From positions 1 to 64,000 of the forward strand of contig CAMVNH010000003.1 of NCBI GenBank assembly GCA_947168825.1: 64,000 bases of DNA. Direction: 5' to 3'. Positions 38,476 to 51,193 of this stretch are shown here, in pieces (position 1 is the stretch's first letter; each line of letters opens with the position of its first letter). The notes beneath the pieces are model-generated. The model did no database searches, was not told the DNA's origin, and saw only the letters and a program-made list of their open reading frames with translations. Made by a program: the position numbers and the translations under genes. The DNA is from an uncultured Candidatus Saccharibacteria bacterium. GTDB lineage: Bacteria > Patescibacteriota > Saccharimonadia > Saccharimonadales > Saccharimonadaceae.

Positions 38476-38481
38476 ATAAAT

Positions 38482-38597
38482 AAGGATATCGGACGAAAGT
38501 TGAGAGCCGCCCGATCTCCCGAGTTAGGAGTGTTTCTGGCTAATATGCCTAGAAAGACTATTAAAAATGCGTCCTCGACCCGGGCGCATTTTCTTTA
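38482..38597 (+). ncRNA. Candidate small RNA or riboswitch-like leader
   Basis: Promoter-started, successive hairpins ATCGG/CCGAT, CTCC/GGAG and TTTCTGGC/GCC(T)AGAAA, ending in a terminator. Confidence 0.5.
38566..38597 (+). terminator. Rho-independent terminator
   Basis: AATGCGTCC-TCGACCC-GGGCGCATT (one G.U) followed by TTCTTT. Confidence 0.7.
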
Positions 38598-38613
38598 TGG
38601 TATAATAAGTTAT

Positions 38614-39564
38614 ATGTTAAAAAATATAATGAAGACTTTTTTCGCCACACTCCTCTGTATCTTATTAATAATCGGCGGATTTTTTGCACTCTCTAAGCTT
38701 AAACCGGATAACACTCAGGCAGCATCGATCATCGCTACGAACTTTATTGGTTATGACCTTACCCGCGCCATAACAGGTAACTCAGGCTCCGTAGAATTAT
38801 TGCTAAAGCCCGGCAGCGATATGCATAGTTTTGAACCTACTCCGCAAGATATTATTGATATTTCTAATGCTGACCTTTTTATCTATAATGGCGGAGAATC
38901 GGAGAAATGGGTTGATAGGCTTCTTGCCGATAATAATATTCCGCGCGAAAAAACCCTACGTCTTATGGACTTCGTCAATTTAAAAACCGAAGAGCTTACT
39001 GAGGGTATGGAATCAGACGAAACGGAAGATGACAGCCCGGAATATGATGAACATATCTGGACTAGCCTGAAGAACACCGTGAAGCTATTAGCAGCTATCC
39101 GCCAGAAACTATCTGAAAAAGACCCAGAAAATTCCGAAAAATATCAGACTAATGCCGACCAATACGCCGCCGAAATCATCAAACTTGACCAATCTTTCCG
39201 CGATTTAGCCACAAATAATAAAACTTTAATTTTTGCCGATCGCTTCCCGTTCCGCTACTTTGTAGATGAGTACGGATTCGAATACTTCGCAGCTTTTCCT
39301 GGTTGTTCTGAACAAACCGAAGCCAGCAGCGGCACGGTAGCCTTCTTAGTCGACAAAGTCAAATCAGAAAACCTCAAGACAATTTTCAAAACCGAATTTA
39401 CCTCAGACAAGCTCGCACGAACCATCTCCGAAGCCACCGGCGCAGAAGTTAAAGAACTAAACGCCGCTCACAATATCTCTCCCTCCGACTTCGAATCCGG
39501 TATCACCTTTGTCGACATTATGAAAAATAACCTCAAAATTCTAACCGAATTCTTCAACTCTTAA
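38614..39564 (+). CDS. Metal (Zn/Mn-type) ABC transporter substrate-binding protein
   Basis: GSDMHSFEPTPQDIIDISNADLFIYNGGESEKWVD; ADRFPFRYFVDEYG; TATAAT ends 7 nt before ATG. Confidence 0.9.
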   Translation: MLKNIMKTFFATLLCILLIIGGFFALSKLKPDNTQAASIIATNFIGYDLTRAITGNSGSVELLLKPGSDMHSFEPTPQDIIDISNADLFIYNGGESEKWVDRLLADNNIPREKTLRLMDFVNLKTEELTEGMESDETEDDSPEYDEHIWTSLKNTVKLLAAIRQKLSEKDPENSEKYQTNADQYAAEIIKLDQSFRDLATNNKTLIFADRFPFRYFVDEYGFEYFAAFPGCSEQTEASSGTVAFLVDKVKSENLKTIFKTEFTSDKLARTISEATGAEVKELNAAHNISPSDFESGITFVDIMKNNLKILTEFFNS

Positions 39565-39592
39565 AAAAATCCCCTATCTCAAGAGGACTTTC

Positions 39593-39677
39593 TGGTGCCC
39601 GAGATGGGACTTGAACCCATATGGATTGCTCCATTCGATTTTAAGTCGAACGCGTATACCAATTCCGCCACTCGGGC
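39593..39677 (-). tRNA. tRNA-Leu(TAA)
   Basis: GCCCGAG/CTCGGGC; loop CTTAAAA; long variable arm; encoded ACCA. Confidence 0.95.
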
Positions 39678-39750
39678 TAGCTCGTTGAATCACGAACAAA
39701 CCAATTATACCACACTTGCGCCCAGTTCTCAAACCATCTATAATTATAAG

Positions 39751-40431
39751 GTGAGCTTAATTAAACTAAAAAACCTCTCACTTGGGTATAATAATCAATC
39801 CATCCTTGAAAACCTAAATCTAGAGATAGACGAAGGCGATTTTATTTGCATCGTCGGCCCGAACGGTGCCGGTAAATCAACGCTCATTAAAGGTATTCTG
39901 AAACTTTTAAAACCGCAAAAAGGTAAAATCGTCTACAACAAGAATCTAAAGCAGAACTTTGTCGGCTATATGCCTCAAGAAACCAAGGTTGATGCAAATT
40001 TTCCAGCCTCGGTTTATGAAATTGTATTATCAGGCACCCTAAACCGTCTCGGCGCACGTCCGTTTTACCAAAAATCAGAAAAAACTCTCGCCAAGAATGC
40101 TCTTAAAACCCTAAAAATCGAGCATCTTGCCCGGAAGAACTTCTGCGATCTTTCCGGCGGCCAGCGCCAAAAAGTTTTGCTCGCCCGTAGCCTTGCCGCC
40201 ACGACAAAGCTTTTGATTCTGGATGAACCGGCCAACAATCTTGACCGCGATGCTAGAACTAGTTTTTATCAAACCTTGACCGACCTAAACAAACAGGGAA
40301 TTACAATCTTGATGATTACCCACGACTTGGACCACGATACTCTTATCGGCAACAAAGTCCTCTCGCTCAGGCCTGGCAGCATTTTCTTCGGCAACGTCAA
40401 AGATTTTTATAAAAAGGTGCACCATGAATAA
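39751..40431 (+). CDS. Metal ABC transporter ATP-binding protein (ZnuC-like)
   Basis: VGPNGAGKSTLIKGIL; LSGGQRQKVLLARSLAATTKLLILDEPANNLD; GTG start, since the ORF portion upstream is antisense tRNA. Confidence 0.9.
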   Translation: MSLIKLKNLSLGYNNQSILENLNLEIDEGDFICIVGPNGAGKSTLIKGILKLLKPQKGKIVYNKNLKQNFVGYMPQETKVDANFPASVYEIVLSGTLNRLGARPFYQKSEKTLAKNALKTLKIEHLARKNFCDLSGGQRQKVLLARSLAATTKLLILDEPANNLDRDARTSFYQTLTDLNKQGITILMITHDLDHDTLIGNKVLSLRPGSIFFGNVKDFYKKVHHE

Positions 40432-41239
40432 TCTCCTAGAAATATTCTCCTATACTTTCATGGTCCGCGCTCTTATCGTCGGGGTGCTTATCTCCCTCTG
40501 TTCCGCACTCGTTGGCGTGCCACTTGTTCTTCGCAAAAATTCCATGATTGGCGATGGCCTTTCTCATGTTGCTTTCGGTGCTTTTGCTATCGCCACGGTG
40601 CTCGGTTTTGCACCAGTCGAATTTGCCATCCCTGTCGTTGTCCTATCCTCATTTTTCATTTTAAGACTTAGCGAAAATAGCAAAATCAATGGCGACGCCG
40701 CCATCGCCATCGTTTCCGCCAGCGCTCTTGCTATCGGTACCTTCGCAGTTTCGGTCGTGGAGGGAATCAACGTTGATTTAAACAGCTATCTTTTCGGCAG
40801 CATTTTATCGCTCGGCGAGAGCGATGTTCTGATTAGTATTATTCTTTCCATCGCCGTTCTCGCGCTCTACATTCTGTCTTACCACAAGATTTTCGCCCTC
40901 ACTTTTGATCAAAAATTCGCCCAGTCCATTGGTGTGCGCGTTGGGTTATATAATGCGATTTTCGCGGTTTTATGCTCTGTTGTAGTCGTGCTCGGCATGC
41001 GCCTGATGGGTGCACTCCTGATTTCCAGCCTGATTATTTTCCCGACTCTCTCCGGTTCGCAAATCTTCAAGACTTTCAAGTCCGTCGTCATCTCCGGGGT
41101 TTTCATCTCTAGTATCTCGTTTGTCCTCGGGCTAGTCATTTCTTATCTCTGCTCGACCCCCACCAGCTCCACCATCGTCCTAGTCAACCTTGCTGTCTTC
41201 CTTCTCGCCAAACTCCTGTCCAGCATTAAAAACACCTGA
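40424..41239 (+). CDS. Metal ABC transporter permease (ZnuB-like)
   Basis: ALVGVPLVLRKNSMIGDGLSHVAFGAFAIA; VVVLGMRLMGALLISSLIIFPTLSG. Confidence 0.92.
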   Translation: MNNLLEIFSYTFMVRALIVGVLISLCSALVGVPLVLRKNSMIGDGLSHVAFGAFAIATVLGFAPVEFAIPVVVLSSFFILRLSENSKINGDAAIAIVSASALAIGTFAVSVVEGINVDLNSYLFGSILSLGESDVLISIILSIAVLALYILSYHKIFALTFDQKFAQSIGVRVGLYNAIFAVLCSVVVVLGMRLMGALLISSLIIFPTLSGSQIFKTFKSVVISGVFISSISFVLGLVISYLCSTPTSSTIVLVNLAVFLLAKLLSSIKNT

Positions 41240-41278
41240 AACATTTTCACCAAAATATTGCAATTTTGTTTCAGGTGT
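41231..41278. repeat. Inverted repeat ACACCTGAAAC...GTTTCAGGTGT
   Basis: 11-bp perfect arms with an internal CAAAAT/ATTTTG pair, at the stop codon of the permease gene. Confidence 0.6.
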
Positions 41279-41311
41279 ATGGATACAAAAAACAGCCTAC
41301 GGCTGTCTTAA

Positions 41312-41388
41312 TGGTGCGAGCGAAGAGATTCAAACTCTCGACCTCTTCCTTGGCAAGGAAGCGCTCTAATCAGCTGAGCTACGCTCGC
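41312..41388 (-). tRNA. tRNA-Gly(GCC)
   Basis: GCGAGCG/CGCTCGC; loop TTGCCAA; encoded ACCA. Confidence 0.95.
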
Positions 41389-41478
41389 ACGATATGAACA
41401 TTATAGCATGGACGCATAAAAAAATAAAGACCTTTTCCATTAAAAAATCTCCCCAAATAGCAGGGGAGATTCGCGGAG

Positions 41479-42000
41479 TCATTCGGCCTCGTCAATGCTT
41501 TTCGCGGTATTTACGAGAATCTGCTTCAGTTGACTATCGATATTAAAACGTTTCGCATTCTTTTCGATACTTTTCAGCAAGTTACCATTTTTATTACGCT
41601 TCGCAGATGCTCTCCAATCGCAAAGCATCTCAACCAAATCAACCAACGTCATATCATTAATCCCATTATCAAAATGTTCAGGATGATGGCGATTTTTCGC
41701 GTAATGATGGTCAATGGTAGCCTGCAGCTCCTCAAGTTCACGTTCATAAGCCTCCGAACCATACTCCAGGTGTTCAAGCCTAGGGGTGTGTTCGGCGAAA
41801 GCCTCCACCTCGGGAGACTTCAGCTTTGACTTATCGTGGTTTACTCCACGGTTCGTTAGTTTATCGGTAAACCAACGAATATTCTTGCGAACCTCTTCAA
41901 TGTGTAACATCGTATGAACCTGGCACTCCGGAATCGTCATGCGGCGATCTCTGACCGATTCAAGCTCTGTCCGCGCCGAGCCACTCTTCTCTTCTGACAT
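41479..42000 (-). CDS. DUF5662-like protein
   Basis: HIEEVRKNIRWFTDKLTNRGVNHDKSKLKSPEVEAFAEHTPRLEHLEYGSEAYERELEELQATIDHHYAKNRHHPEHF; GGAGGTGG SD upstream of ATG 42000. Confidence 0.7.
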   Translation of the reverse strand: MSEEKSGSARTELESVRDRRMTIPECQVHTMLHIEEVRKNIRWFTDKLTNRGVNHDKSKLKSPEVEAFAEHTPRLEHLEYGSEAYERELEELQATIDHHYAKNRHHPEHFDNGINDMTLVDLVEMLCDWRASAKRNKNGNLLKSIEKNAKRFNIDSQLKQILVNTAKSIDEAE

Positions 42001-42159
42001 AGCTACCACCTCCAAACAGATTCACTAAGTTTCTAAAACCAGCATAACTGCTGGCTTTCCATCTCCAATATTAACATTTTCGGCCAAAAAAGTCAAACTA
42101 CTAGGCGTCTCGACCGAATATTACTCAAAAAGCCGACTTTTATGTTAAAATATAAATAT

Positions 42160-42233
42160 GGCGCTGTGGCGGAGTGGTTACGCAGAGGTCTGCAAAACCT
42201 TGTACACCGGTTCAATTCCGGTCGGCGCCTCCA
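42160..42233 (+). tRNA. tRNA-Cys(GCA)
   Basis: GGCGCTG/CGGCGCC; loop CTGCAAA; encoded TCCA. Confidence 0.93.
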
Positions 42234-42504
42234 AGAAAAACCAGAATCCGCACGAATAGTGCGATTTTTTACTTTTGTAAAAGAGTTTCGTTGATAAAAA
42301 CTACTGTACTCGGTTGTGTACATTTTGTAAAGCTTGGAGTTGGAATCTAGCCGCCGATAACGACGACTAAATGTCAACACAAAAATCAGGTTCCCTAGAG
42401 ACTTGGTCTCCTTTATATCCTTATTATATCAAACTTAAGCGATTTTGTCCACTCTTCTCGACAATTTCCTCCACTTTCCCCCTCAATTTGTTATAATAAA
42501 ACTG

Positions 42505-43446
42505 ATGAGTCTGAAGGAAACGAAAATCTATAAGCGCCAACGTTTTTACGTCCATCCAGAGGCGGAAATTGATGATAAAGTCAAGGTAGCGGTAACCGGG
42601 GACTGGCATATTAGTCCGATTGTTACCGAGTCTCAAAAATATGCAATTTACCAGACTATGCTTAAGATTGAGCCGGATTTGATTGTTCTTCAAGGTGACC
42701 TCGTGGATAGTCCGACTGAACTTTTTGATCAGAATTCCCTCAAGAAGCTGAAAGATACGATGAAACTTTGTTCTGATTCTGCGCCGACAGTCCTTGTTCT
42801 TGGTGGTCATGATTTCATTACTCCGACTGATCCTGGAGTTGAACTCGATGTAGTGCCGATTTGGCGTGAAATTTGCGAAGAAACAGATGTAAAGCTTCTA
42901 CAAGATGAGTGGTTTGAACTTGAAAATATCCGTGTTTTTGGCTGTTTTCAGGAGGTGGATACGGTGATGGACCAGGATGGTCACAGAAAGGATAATTCAC
43001 GTCCGTTCCAGGAAAAATTGCAGTCTCTCGATTTGAAGCCGAAGCCGGATAAAATTAATTGGTTTGCTGCCCATGCTCCAAATTTGACTAGGAAATCGAT
43101 TAAGGCTCTGAAGAATTTTGATGTTATTAGTTTTGGTCATACGCACGGCGGTTGTGTGCCGATTGGGTTAGATAAACTTCTGGATATTACACATTCAAAT
43201 CTAGGTTTGATTTCTCCAGAGTTGAAGCCTTTTCCGAAAACAGCTCGCGGCGCTAAGATGCTTAGTACGGACACAACGCTTATTATTAATACTGGTCTTG
43301 TCGCGACACATTTTAGTGCAGCAAAACCACTTCAGTATCTGAATCCGTTTAAGAAAGGCGAGATTACCGAAGTGATTTTTGAACCAGAAGTCGACCCAGA
43401 TAATATTGAAAAATCCGACGAAGTTGAAGAACTAGAAGACTTCTAA
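42505..43446 (+). CDS. Calcineurin-like metallophosphoesterase
   Basis: KVAVTGDWHISPIV; LIVLQGDLVDSPTELF; VLGGHDFI; ISFGHTHGG; TATAAT ends 7 nt before ATG 42505. Confidence 0.85.
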   Translation: MSLKETKIYKRQRFYVHPEAEIDDKVKVAVTGDWHISPIVTESQKYAIYQTMLKIEPDLIVLQGDLVDSPTELFDQNSLKKLKDTMKLCSDSAPTVLVLGGHDFITPTDPGVELDVVPIWREICEETDVKLLQDEWFELENIRVFGCFQEVDTVMDQDGHRKDNSRPFQEKLQSLDLKPKPDKINWFAAHAPNLTRKSIKALKNFDVISFGHTHGGCVPIGLDKLLDITHSNLGLISPELKPFPKTARGAKMLSTDTTLIINTGLVATHFSAAKPLQYLNPFKKGEITEVIFEPEVDPDNIEKSDEVEELEDF

Positions 43447-43492
43447 AAATAAACGACAAGTGTTATAATGGAATTATAATTAAGGAGATAAT

Positions 43493-44053
43493 ATGATTAT
43501 TGGAATTGTAATTTTAGTAGTCGTCCTACTTGTAGTCATCTACATCTGGAGTACATATAATAGTCTAGTCAAGCTTGATGAGCGCGTGAATGAGGCTTGG
43601 TCTGATATTACGGTACAGCTTAAGCGTCGCGCTGATCTAATTCCGAATCTTCTAGAAACGGTCAAAGGGTACGCAAAACACGAAACCGAAGCAATTAAGG
43701 CTGTTTCCGAAGCCCGCGCAAAGATGATGGGCGCTCGTACGGTTAAGGCTACCGCTGAGGCTGACAATTCTTTCATGGGTGCTCTCTCTCGTATTATGGC
43801 TGTTACTGAGTCTTATCCTGAACTTAAGGCTGACAAAAATTTTCAACAGCTTATGACTGAACTTTCTGACACTGAGGATAAGATTGTTGCTGCTCGCAGG
43901 TTCTACAACGCTGGTGCCAAAGAAATTAATACTAAGATTAAGCTCTTCCCAATCAACCTGTTTAATGGTTTCGGTTTTAAAAAGCGTGACTATTATGAGG
44001 TCGACGAAGCCGAGAAGAAGCGTATCGACAAGGCTCCCGAAGTAAAATTCTAA
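43493..44053 (+). CDS. LemA family protein
   Basis: YIWSTYNSLVKLDERVNEAWSDITVQLKRRADLIPNLLETVKGYAKHE. Confidence 0.96.
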   Translation: MIIGIVILVVVLLVVIYIWSTYNSLVKLDERVNEAWSDITVQLKRRADLIPNLLETVKGYAKHETEAIKAVSEARAKMMGARTVKATAEADNSFMGALSRIMAVTESYPELKADKNFQQLMTELSDTEDKIVAARRFYNAGAKEINTKIKLFPINLFNGFGFKKRDYYEVDEAEKKRIDKAPEVKF

Positions 44054-44054
44054 G

Positions 44055-44904
44055 ATGTATAAGCAAATCGCCGCCAACAAACGAAACACGGTCATTATCA
44101 TGATCGGTTTCGTTTTGGTGATTGGTTTAATTGGCGCTGCGTTTTCCTACTTTTTTGGCAACACCTATATATTGCTTTGGTTTGCGCTTATCTCACTCGC
44201 TTATACCTTATTTCAGTACTTCGCCGCCAGTCACCTCGCCGTAGCTATGACCGGCGCGAAAGAGATAGAGAAAAAAGACAATCTTCGGTTATATAATACG
44301 GTCGAGAATTTAGCTCTAACTGCTGGCCTGCCGATGCCGAAAATTTACATTATCGACGATCCTGCTCCGAATGCCTTTGCAACTGGCCGCGATCCGGAAC
44401 ATTCTGTTGTCGCTGCCACTACTGGGCTTCTCGATATTATGGATAACAAAGAACTTACCGCCGTCATGGCTCATGAGATGTCACACGTAAAGAATTATGA
44501 TATCCGTGTTTCAACTTTGGTTTTTGGTCTGGTTTGTTTAATTGGTTATGTTTCTGACCTTGGTATTCGTATGCTCTGGCTTAGTGACGACGATGATCGT
44601 AGTCCAGTTGGTGCAGTTATCGTGGTTATCACTTCGATTTTGGCCCCGATTGCTGCAACTTTGGCTCAGCTTGGAGTCTCGCGCGAACGCGAATATCTTG
44701 CCGATGCGAGCGCAGTTAACCTTACGCGCTACCCCGAAGGTATGATTGCTGCACTCAAAAAACTCGATACCCACGCTCAGCCGATGAAGCGTCAGAATTC
44801 CGCAACTGAGGCCTTATTTATTAATAATCCACTTAAAAAATCTGCCGTCTCTCACCTTTTTAGTACTCATCCTCCTATCGAAAAACGCATTGAAAGGCTA
44901 GAAA

Positions 44905-44924
<20 letters not shown>
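44055..44924 (+). CDS. htpX: M48 family metalloprotease HtpX homologue
   Basis: PNAFATGRDPEHSVVAATTGLLDIMDNKELTAVMAHEMSHVKNYD (HExxH). Confidence 0.95.
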
Positions 44925-47929
<3,005 letters not shown>

Positions 47930-48017
47930 AAATCCCAATATTTACAAGCAAAAAATAATATTAAAAAATATCGTGCTCAAGCTTGTAATTTTTGAATTTT
48001 TTGTTCTATAATTCGCG

Positions 48018-48183
48018 CGTGGGCCAGATTAGATATTAGCAAATTAACTTAATCTCTCTGCGAACTAAAAATTCTAGGCAAGTTGTCTGCTAGTAAAGAC
48101 ACCTAACTCTCTTGGGGGAACTGCAAAATATTGAGCACACAGAATAATCTCTCACTCCATGCTAATGAAATCTGGCCTAAGCA
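48018..48183 (+). ncRNA. Candidate 6S-like structured RNA
   Basis: TTGTAA-N18-TATAAT (48007-48012) upstream; closing stem GGCCAGATT (48022-48030)/AATCTGGCC (48169-48177) plus ATTAGC (48035-48040)/GCTAAT (48161-48166); no sizeable ORF. Confidence 0.5.
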
Positions 48184-48184
48184 C

Positions 48185-49501
48185 CTAATCTCGTTCAAGC
48201 TTTAGATGACGCAAGTCGTCAATCAAGTTAAAGTCAAAATGTAATTTCGAGTTTCCTTCCTCGATTCGCATTAACTCATTGTATTTAGCGATACGTTCTG
48301 ACCTCGACATCGAGCCGGTCTTTATCTGTCCAGCACCCAATCCAACCGCCAAGTGTGCAATCGAAGTATCTTCGGTTTCTCCGGAACGGTGCGAAATTAC
48401 GGTCTTGTAGCCGGCAGCTTTTGCCATTAGTACCGCATCGATCGTCTCCGAGAGTGTTCCAATCTGGTTCGGCTTGATTAAGATCGCGTTACCGACATGC
48501 TCATCGATCCCACGCTTTAGGAGTTTAGTATTCGTCACAAACAAATCATCTCCGACTAGTTGCGTACGTCCACCGAGCTTCTCGGTCATTTCTTTCCATC
48601 CCGCCCAATCATTCTCTGACAGACCATCCTCGATCGAGGCCACTGGGTAATTGTCCAAAATCCAAGTATACCAATCGATTAAATTATTTGACCACTTCCA
48701 GTCGCCGTTAGTTTTTAGTTCATAATGGTCATCATGATAAAACTCTGAAGCTGCAATATCCATCGCTATGAAGAAGTCTATGCCAAGCTTATATTTTGCC
48801 TGTTCTATTGCAAGTTTGATACATTCTAGCGGTTCATTATCACCATCACGCAGTCGTGGCGCATAACCACCTTCATCGCCCACCGTAGTAACGTAGCCAC
48901 GCTCTTTTAAAACTCCCTTCAATGCATGGAATACATCGGCCCCCATTCGCACTGCTTCATCCATCGTCCCCGCTCCGAGTGGCATAATCATATATTCCTG
49001 AAAATCGGTTGACCAATCTGCATGCACACCACCATTCATCACGTTCATCATCGGCATCGGTAGCGACATTTTCTCGGTTGTTCCAGCTAATTCCGCTATA
49101 TATTCATAAAAATGTACATGTCGCGCCTTCGCCACCGCCTTTGCCGTCGCTAGTGACACAGCCAGAATAGCATTTGCCCCGAGACTAGATTTATTCTCAG
49201 TGCCATCAAGCTCTAGCAGCAGCTGGTCTACCGTTTTTTGCTCTGCGGTGTTTTCAACTAGTACATCTCGAATTCTATTGTTGACATTCCATACGGCTTT
49301 TAGCACGCTTTTACCATCGTAATAATATTTATCACCATCCCGTAGCTCTAGAGCTTCGCCTGCACCAGTTGAGGCCCCAGATGGGACTGCCGCTCTCCCT
49401 ACATGACCAGAGGACAAGAATACGTCCGCTTCTATCGTAGGGTTACCACGGCTATCTAAAATCTGCCGTGCTTTTATATCCGAAATTATAAGACTATCCA
49501 T
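48185..49501 (-). CDS. eno: Enolase
   Basis: [67 protein letters not shown]. Second ATG preferred by TATAAT spacing. Confidence 0.97.
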   Translation of the reverse strand: MDSLIISDIKARQILDSRGNPTIEADVFLSSGHVGRAAVPSGASTGAGEALELRDGDKYYYDGKSVLKAVWNVNNRIRDVLVENTAEQKTVDQLLLELDGTENKSSLGANAILAVSLATAKAVAKARHVHFYEYIAELAGTTEKMSLPMPMMNVMNGGVHADWSTDFQEYMIMPLGAGTMDEAVRMGADVFHALKGVLKERGYVTTVGDEGGYAPRLRDGDNEPLECIKLAIEQAKYKLGIDFFIAMDIAASEFYHDDHYELKTNGDWKWSNNLIDWYTWILDNYPVASIEDGLSENDWAGWKEMTEKLGGRTQLVGDDLFVTNTKLLKRGIDEHVGNAILIKPNQIGTLSETIDAVLMAKAAGYKTVISHRSGETEDTSIAHLAVGLGAGQIKTGSMSRSERIAKYNELMRIEEGNSKLHFDFNLIDDLRHLKLERD

Positions 49502-49543
49502 AAGCATTATTATATCACACCAGAAAATGTTATAATAATAAAA

Positions 49544-50818
49544 ATGGTCAACAAATCTGAAAAATTACGAGAGAAACTGAAAACCTTGCCTAGTAGTCCA
49601 GGAGTTTATTTTCATAAGGACAAAAATGGCAAAATTATTTATGTTGGTAAAGCTGCAGTCTTAAAAAACCGTGTTCGCCAATACTTCCAAAACACCGAGA
49701 AGGACCCCAAAACTGAGGCCCTAATTGAAGAAATCGCCGATACTGATTGGACAGTAGTCGATACCGAGATGGACGCACTCTTCCTTGAGAATGAGATGAT
49801 CAAGCGATATAAACCAAAATGGAATATTTTGCTTCGTGATGACAAAAATGTCAGCTACGTTCGCATTGATCTAAAATCTGAAGTTCCGTATGTCTCGATT
49901 ACTCGCACTCCACTTGATGATGGTGCAAGATATATCGGTCCGTTCTACGCTAAAAACACTATCTCCTCTGCACTCCGAATCTTAAGAAGAATTTTCCCAT
50001 ATTATGACCGGCCATATACCGGAAAAAAGACCCTGAATACCGATCTCGGTCTGACCCCTGGTATTGAAATTGGTAAAATGGCACCAGAAGATTACAAAAA
50101 ATCGCTCAGACGCCTAATTTCTTATCTAGAAGGGAACCGCGCTGCTCTCATAAAAAGTCTTGAGAAAACTATGAAAGAGGAAGCGAAGGCCGGTAACTTT
50201 GAAGAGGCTGCCCGCATCCGTGACCAGCTTTTCGGACTTAAGGGACTAAAGAAGAAAATTGTCTTTTCCGACAAGGAATTCCTCGACATCTCCTCCGATC
50301 ATGCGCTGGTCCAACTCCAAGTCTTACTTGGTCTCAAACGACCCCCAAAGCGCATCGAGGGCTATGACATTTCACATATTCATGGAACCGATGTTGTCGG
50401 TAGTATGGTGGTTTTCGTAAACGGCGCCTCAGACCGTGCTGAATATCGAAAATTCAAACTCCATCGTCAAAAAAACGATGACTTAGCTAACTTGCGCGAA
50501 ATCTTGGTGCGTCGCTTAAAGCATCAAGAATGGCCGTTCCCAGATCTTATCGTGCTCGATGGTGGAAAACTTCAGCTCGAGGCGGTAAAAGATGCCATCC
50601 CAGATAATATACCAATCATCGGTCGCGATAAATCTGGTGATCATACCAAGAATGCCGAAGTAAAAATTGTCATTCCAAAGGAAGACGGCCAGTATCGCAC
50701 GGTCCACCTTAAATCAGACGATCATATTTCCCGCCTTATTGCTCGTATTGACGAGGAGGCTCATCGCTTCGCTATTACGTATCACCGTTTACTCCGTAAT
50801 AAAAAAATGTTAAAATAA
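49544..50818 (+). CDS. uvrC: Excinuclease ABC subunit C, short form without C-terminal HhH domain
   Basis: [34 protein letters not shown] (GIY-YIG); UVR motif; [21 protein letters not shown] and [11 protein letters not shown] (RNase H-like). Confidence 0.93.
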   Translation: MVNKSEKLREKLKTLPSSPGVYFHKDKNGKIIYVGKAAVLKNRVRQYFQNTEKDPKTEALIEEIADTDWTVVDTEMDALFLENEMIKRYKPKWNILLRDDKNVSYVRIDLKSEVPYVSITRTPLDDGARYIGPFYAKNTISSALRILRRIFPYYDRPYTGKKTLNTDLGLTPGIEIGKMAPEDYKKSLRRLISYLEGNRAALIKSLEKTMKEEAKAGNFEEAARIRDQLFGLKGLKKKIVFSDKEFLDISSDHALVQLQVLLGLKRPPKRIEGYDISHIHGTDVVGSMVVFVNGASDRAEYRKFKLHRQKNDDLANLREILVRRLKHQEWPFPDLIVLDGGKLQLEAVKDAIPDNIPIIGRDKSGDHTKNAEVKIVIPKEDGQYRTVHLKSDDHISRLIARIDEEAHRFAITYHRLLRNKKMLK

Positions 50819-50823
50819 TCCAT

Positions 50824-51192
50824 ATGTTTAAAAAATGGATAATCAGTTTTGTCGCTCGTTGGTCATTATCTACCCTTGGTATGTGGCTCAGCATTACTTT
50901 CCTTGGCTCAGTCTCTGGACAACCTAACCCACTTGACTTCATTCTCGCCGGTCTATTTTTCTCCCTAGCTAACTCTTTCGTCCGCCCACTTGCCACTACA
51001 CTAACTCTGCCATTGATCATCTTCACCATGGGTCTTTTCACCTTAATTATTAATACCGCTATGGTTGCCCTTGCCATCTGGCTGACCCCTAATGTCAGCA
51101 TGGACTTCGCTGGTGCTATTCTTAGCTCCCTCGTCATGAGCGCCGTAAATGGGGTTGTAAATTTCTGGATTACGCCGTATACTAGTAGATAG
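50824..51192 (+). CDS. Phage holin family (4-TM, superfamily IV-like) membrane protein
   Basis: Small 4-TM protein: LANSFVRPLATTLTLPLIIFTMGLFTLIINTAMVALAIWL. Confidence 0.8.
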   Translation: MFKKWIISFVARWSLSTLGMWLSITFLGSVSGQPNPLDFILAGLFFSLANSFVRPLATTLTLPLIIFTMGLFTLIINTAMVALAIWLTPNVSMDFAGAILSSLVMSAVNGVVNFWITPYTSR

Positions 51193-51193
51193 T

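Noticed and set aside
39595-39750. N-terminal extension of the ABC ATPase ORF
   Set aside because: Overlaps tRNA-Leu antisense; homology begins at GTG 39751, which follows a TAATTAT box.
41283-41310. ACAGCC-TAC-GGCTGT hairpin as a separate regulatory element
   Set aside because: Short stem beside the tRNA-Gly 3' end; most simply a weak terminator.
42093-42380. 95-aa minus-strand ORF
   Set aside because: Antisense of tRNA-Cys (RRRPELNRCTRFCRPLRNHSATAPY); spurious.
50824-51192. Holin-family gene as evidence of prophage
   Set aside because: Sits between uvrC and secG in a compact core block with no other phage genes; this family is common as a chromosomal membrane protein.
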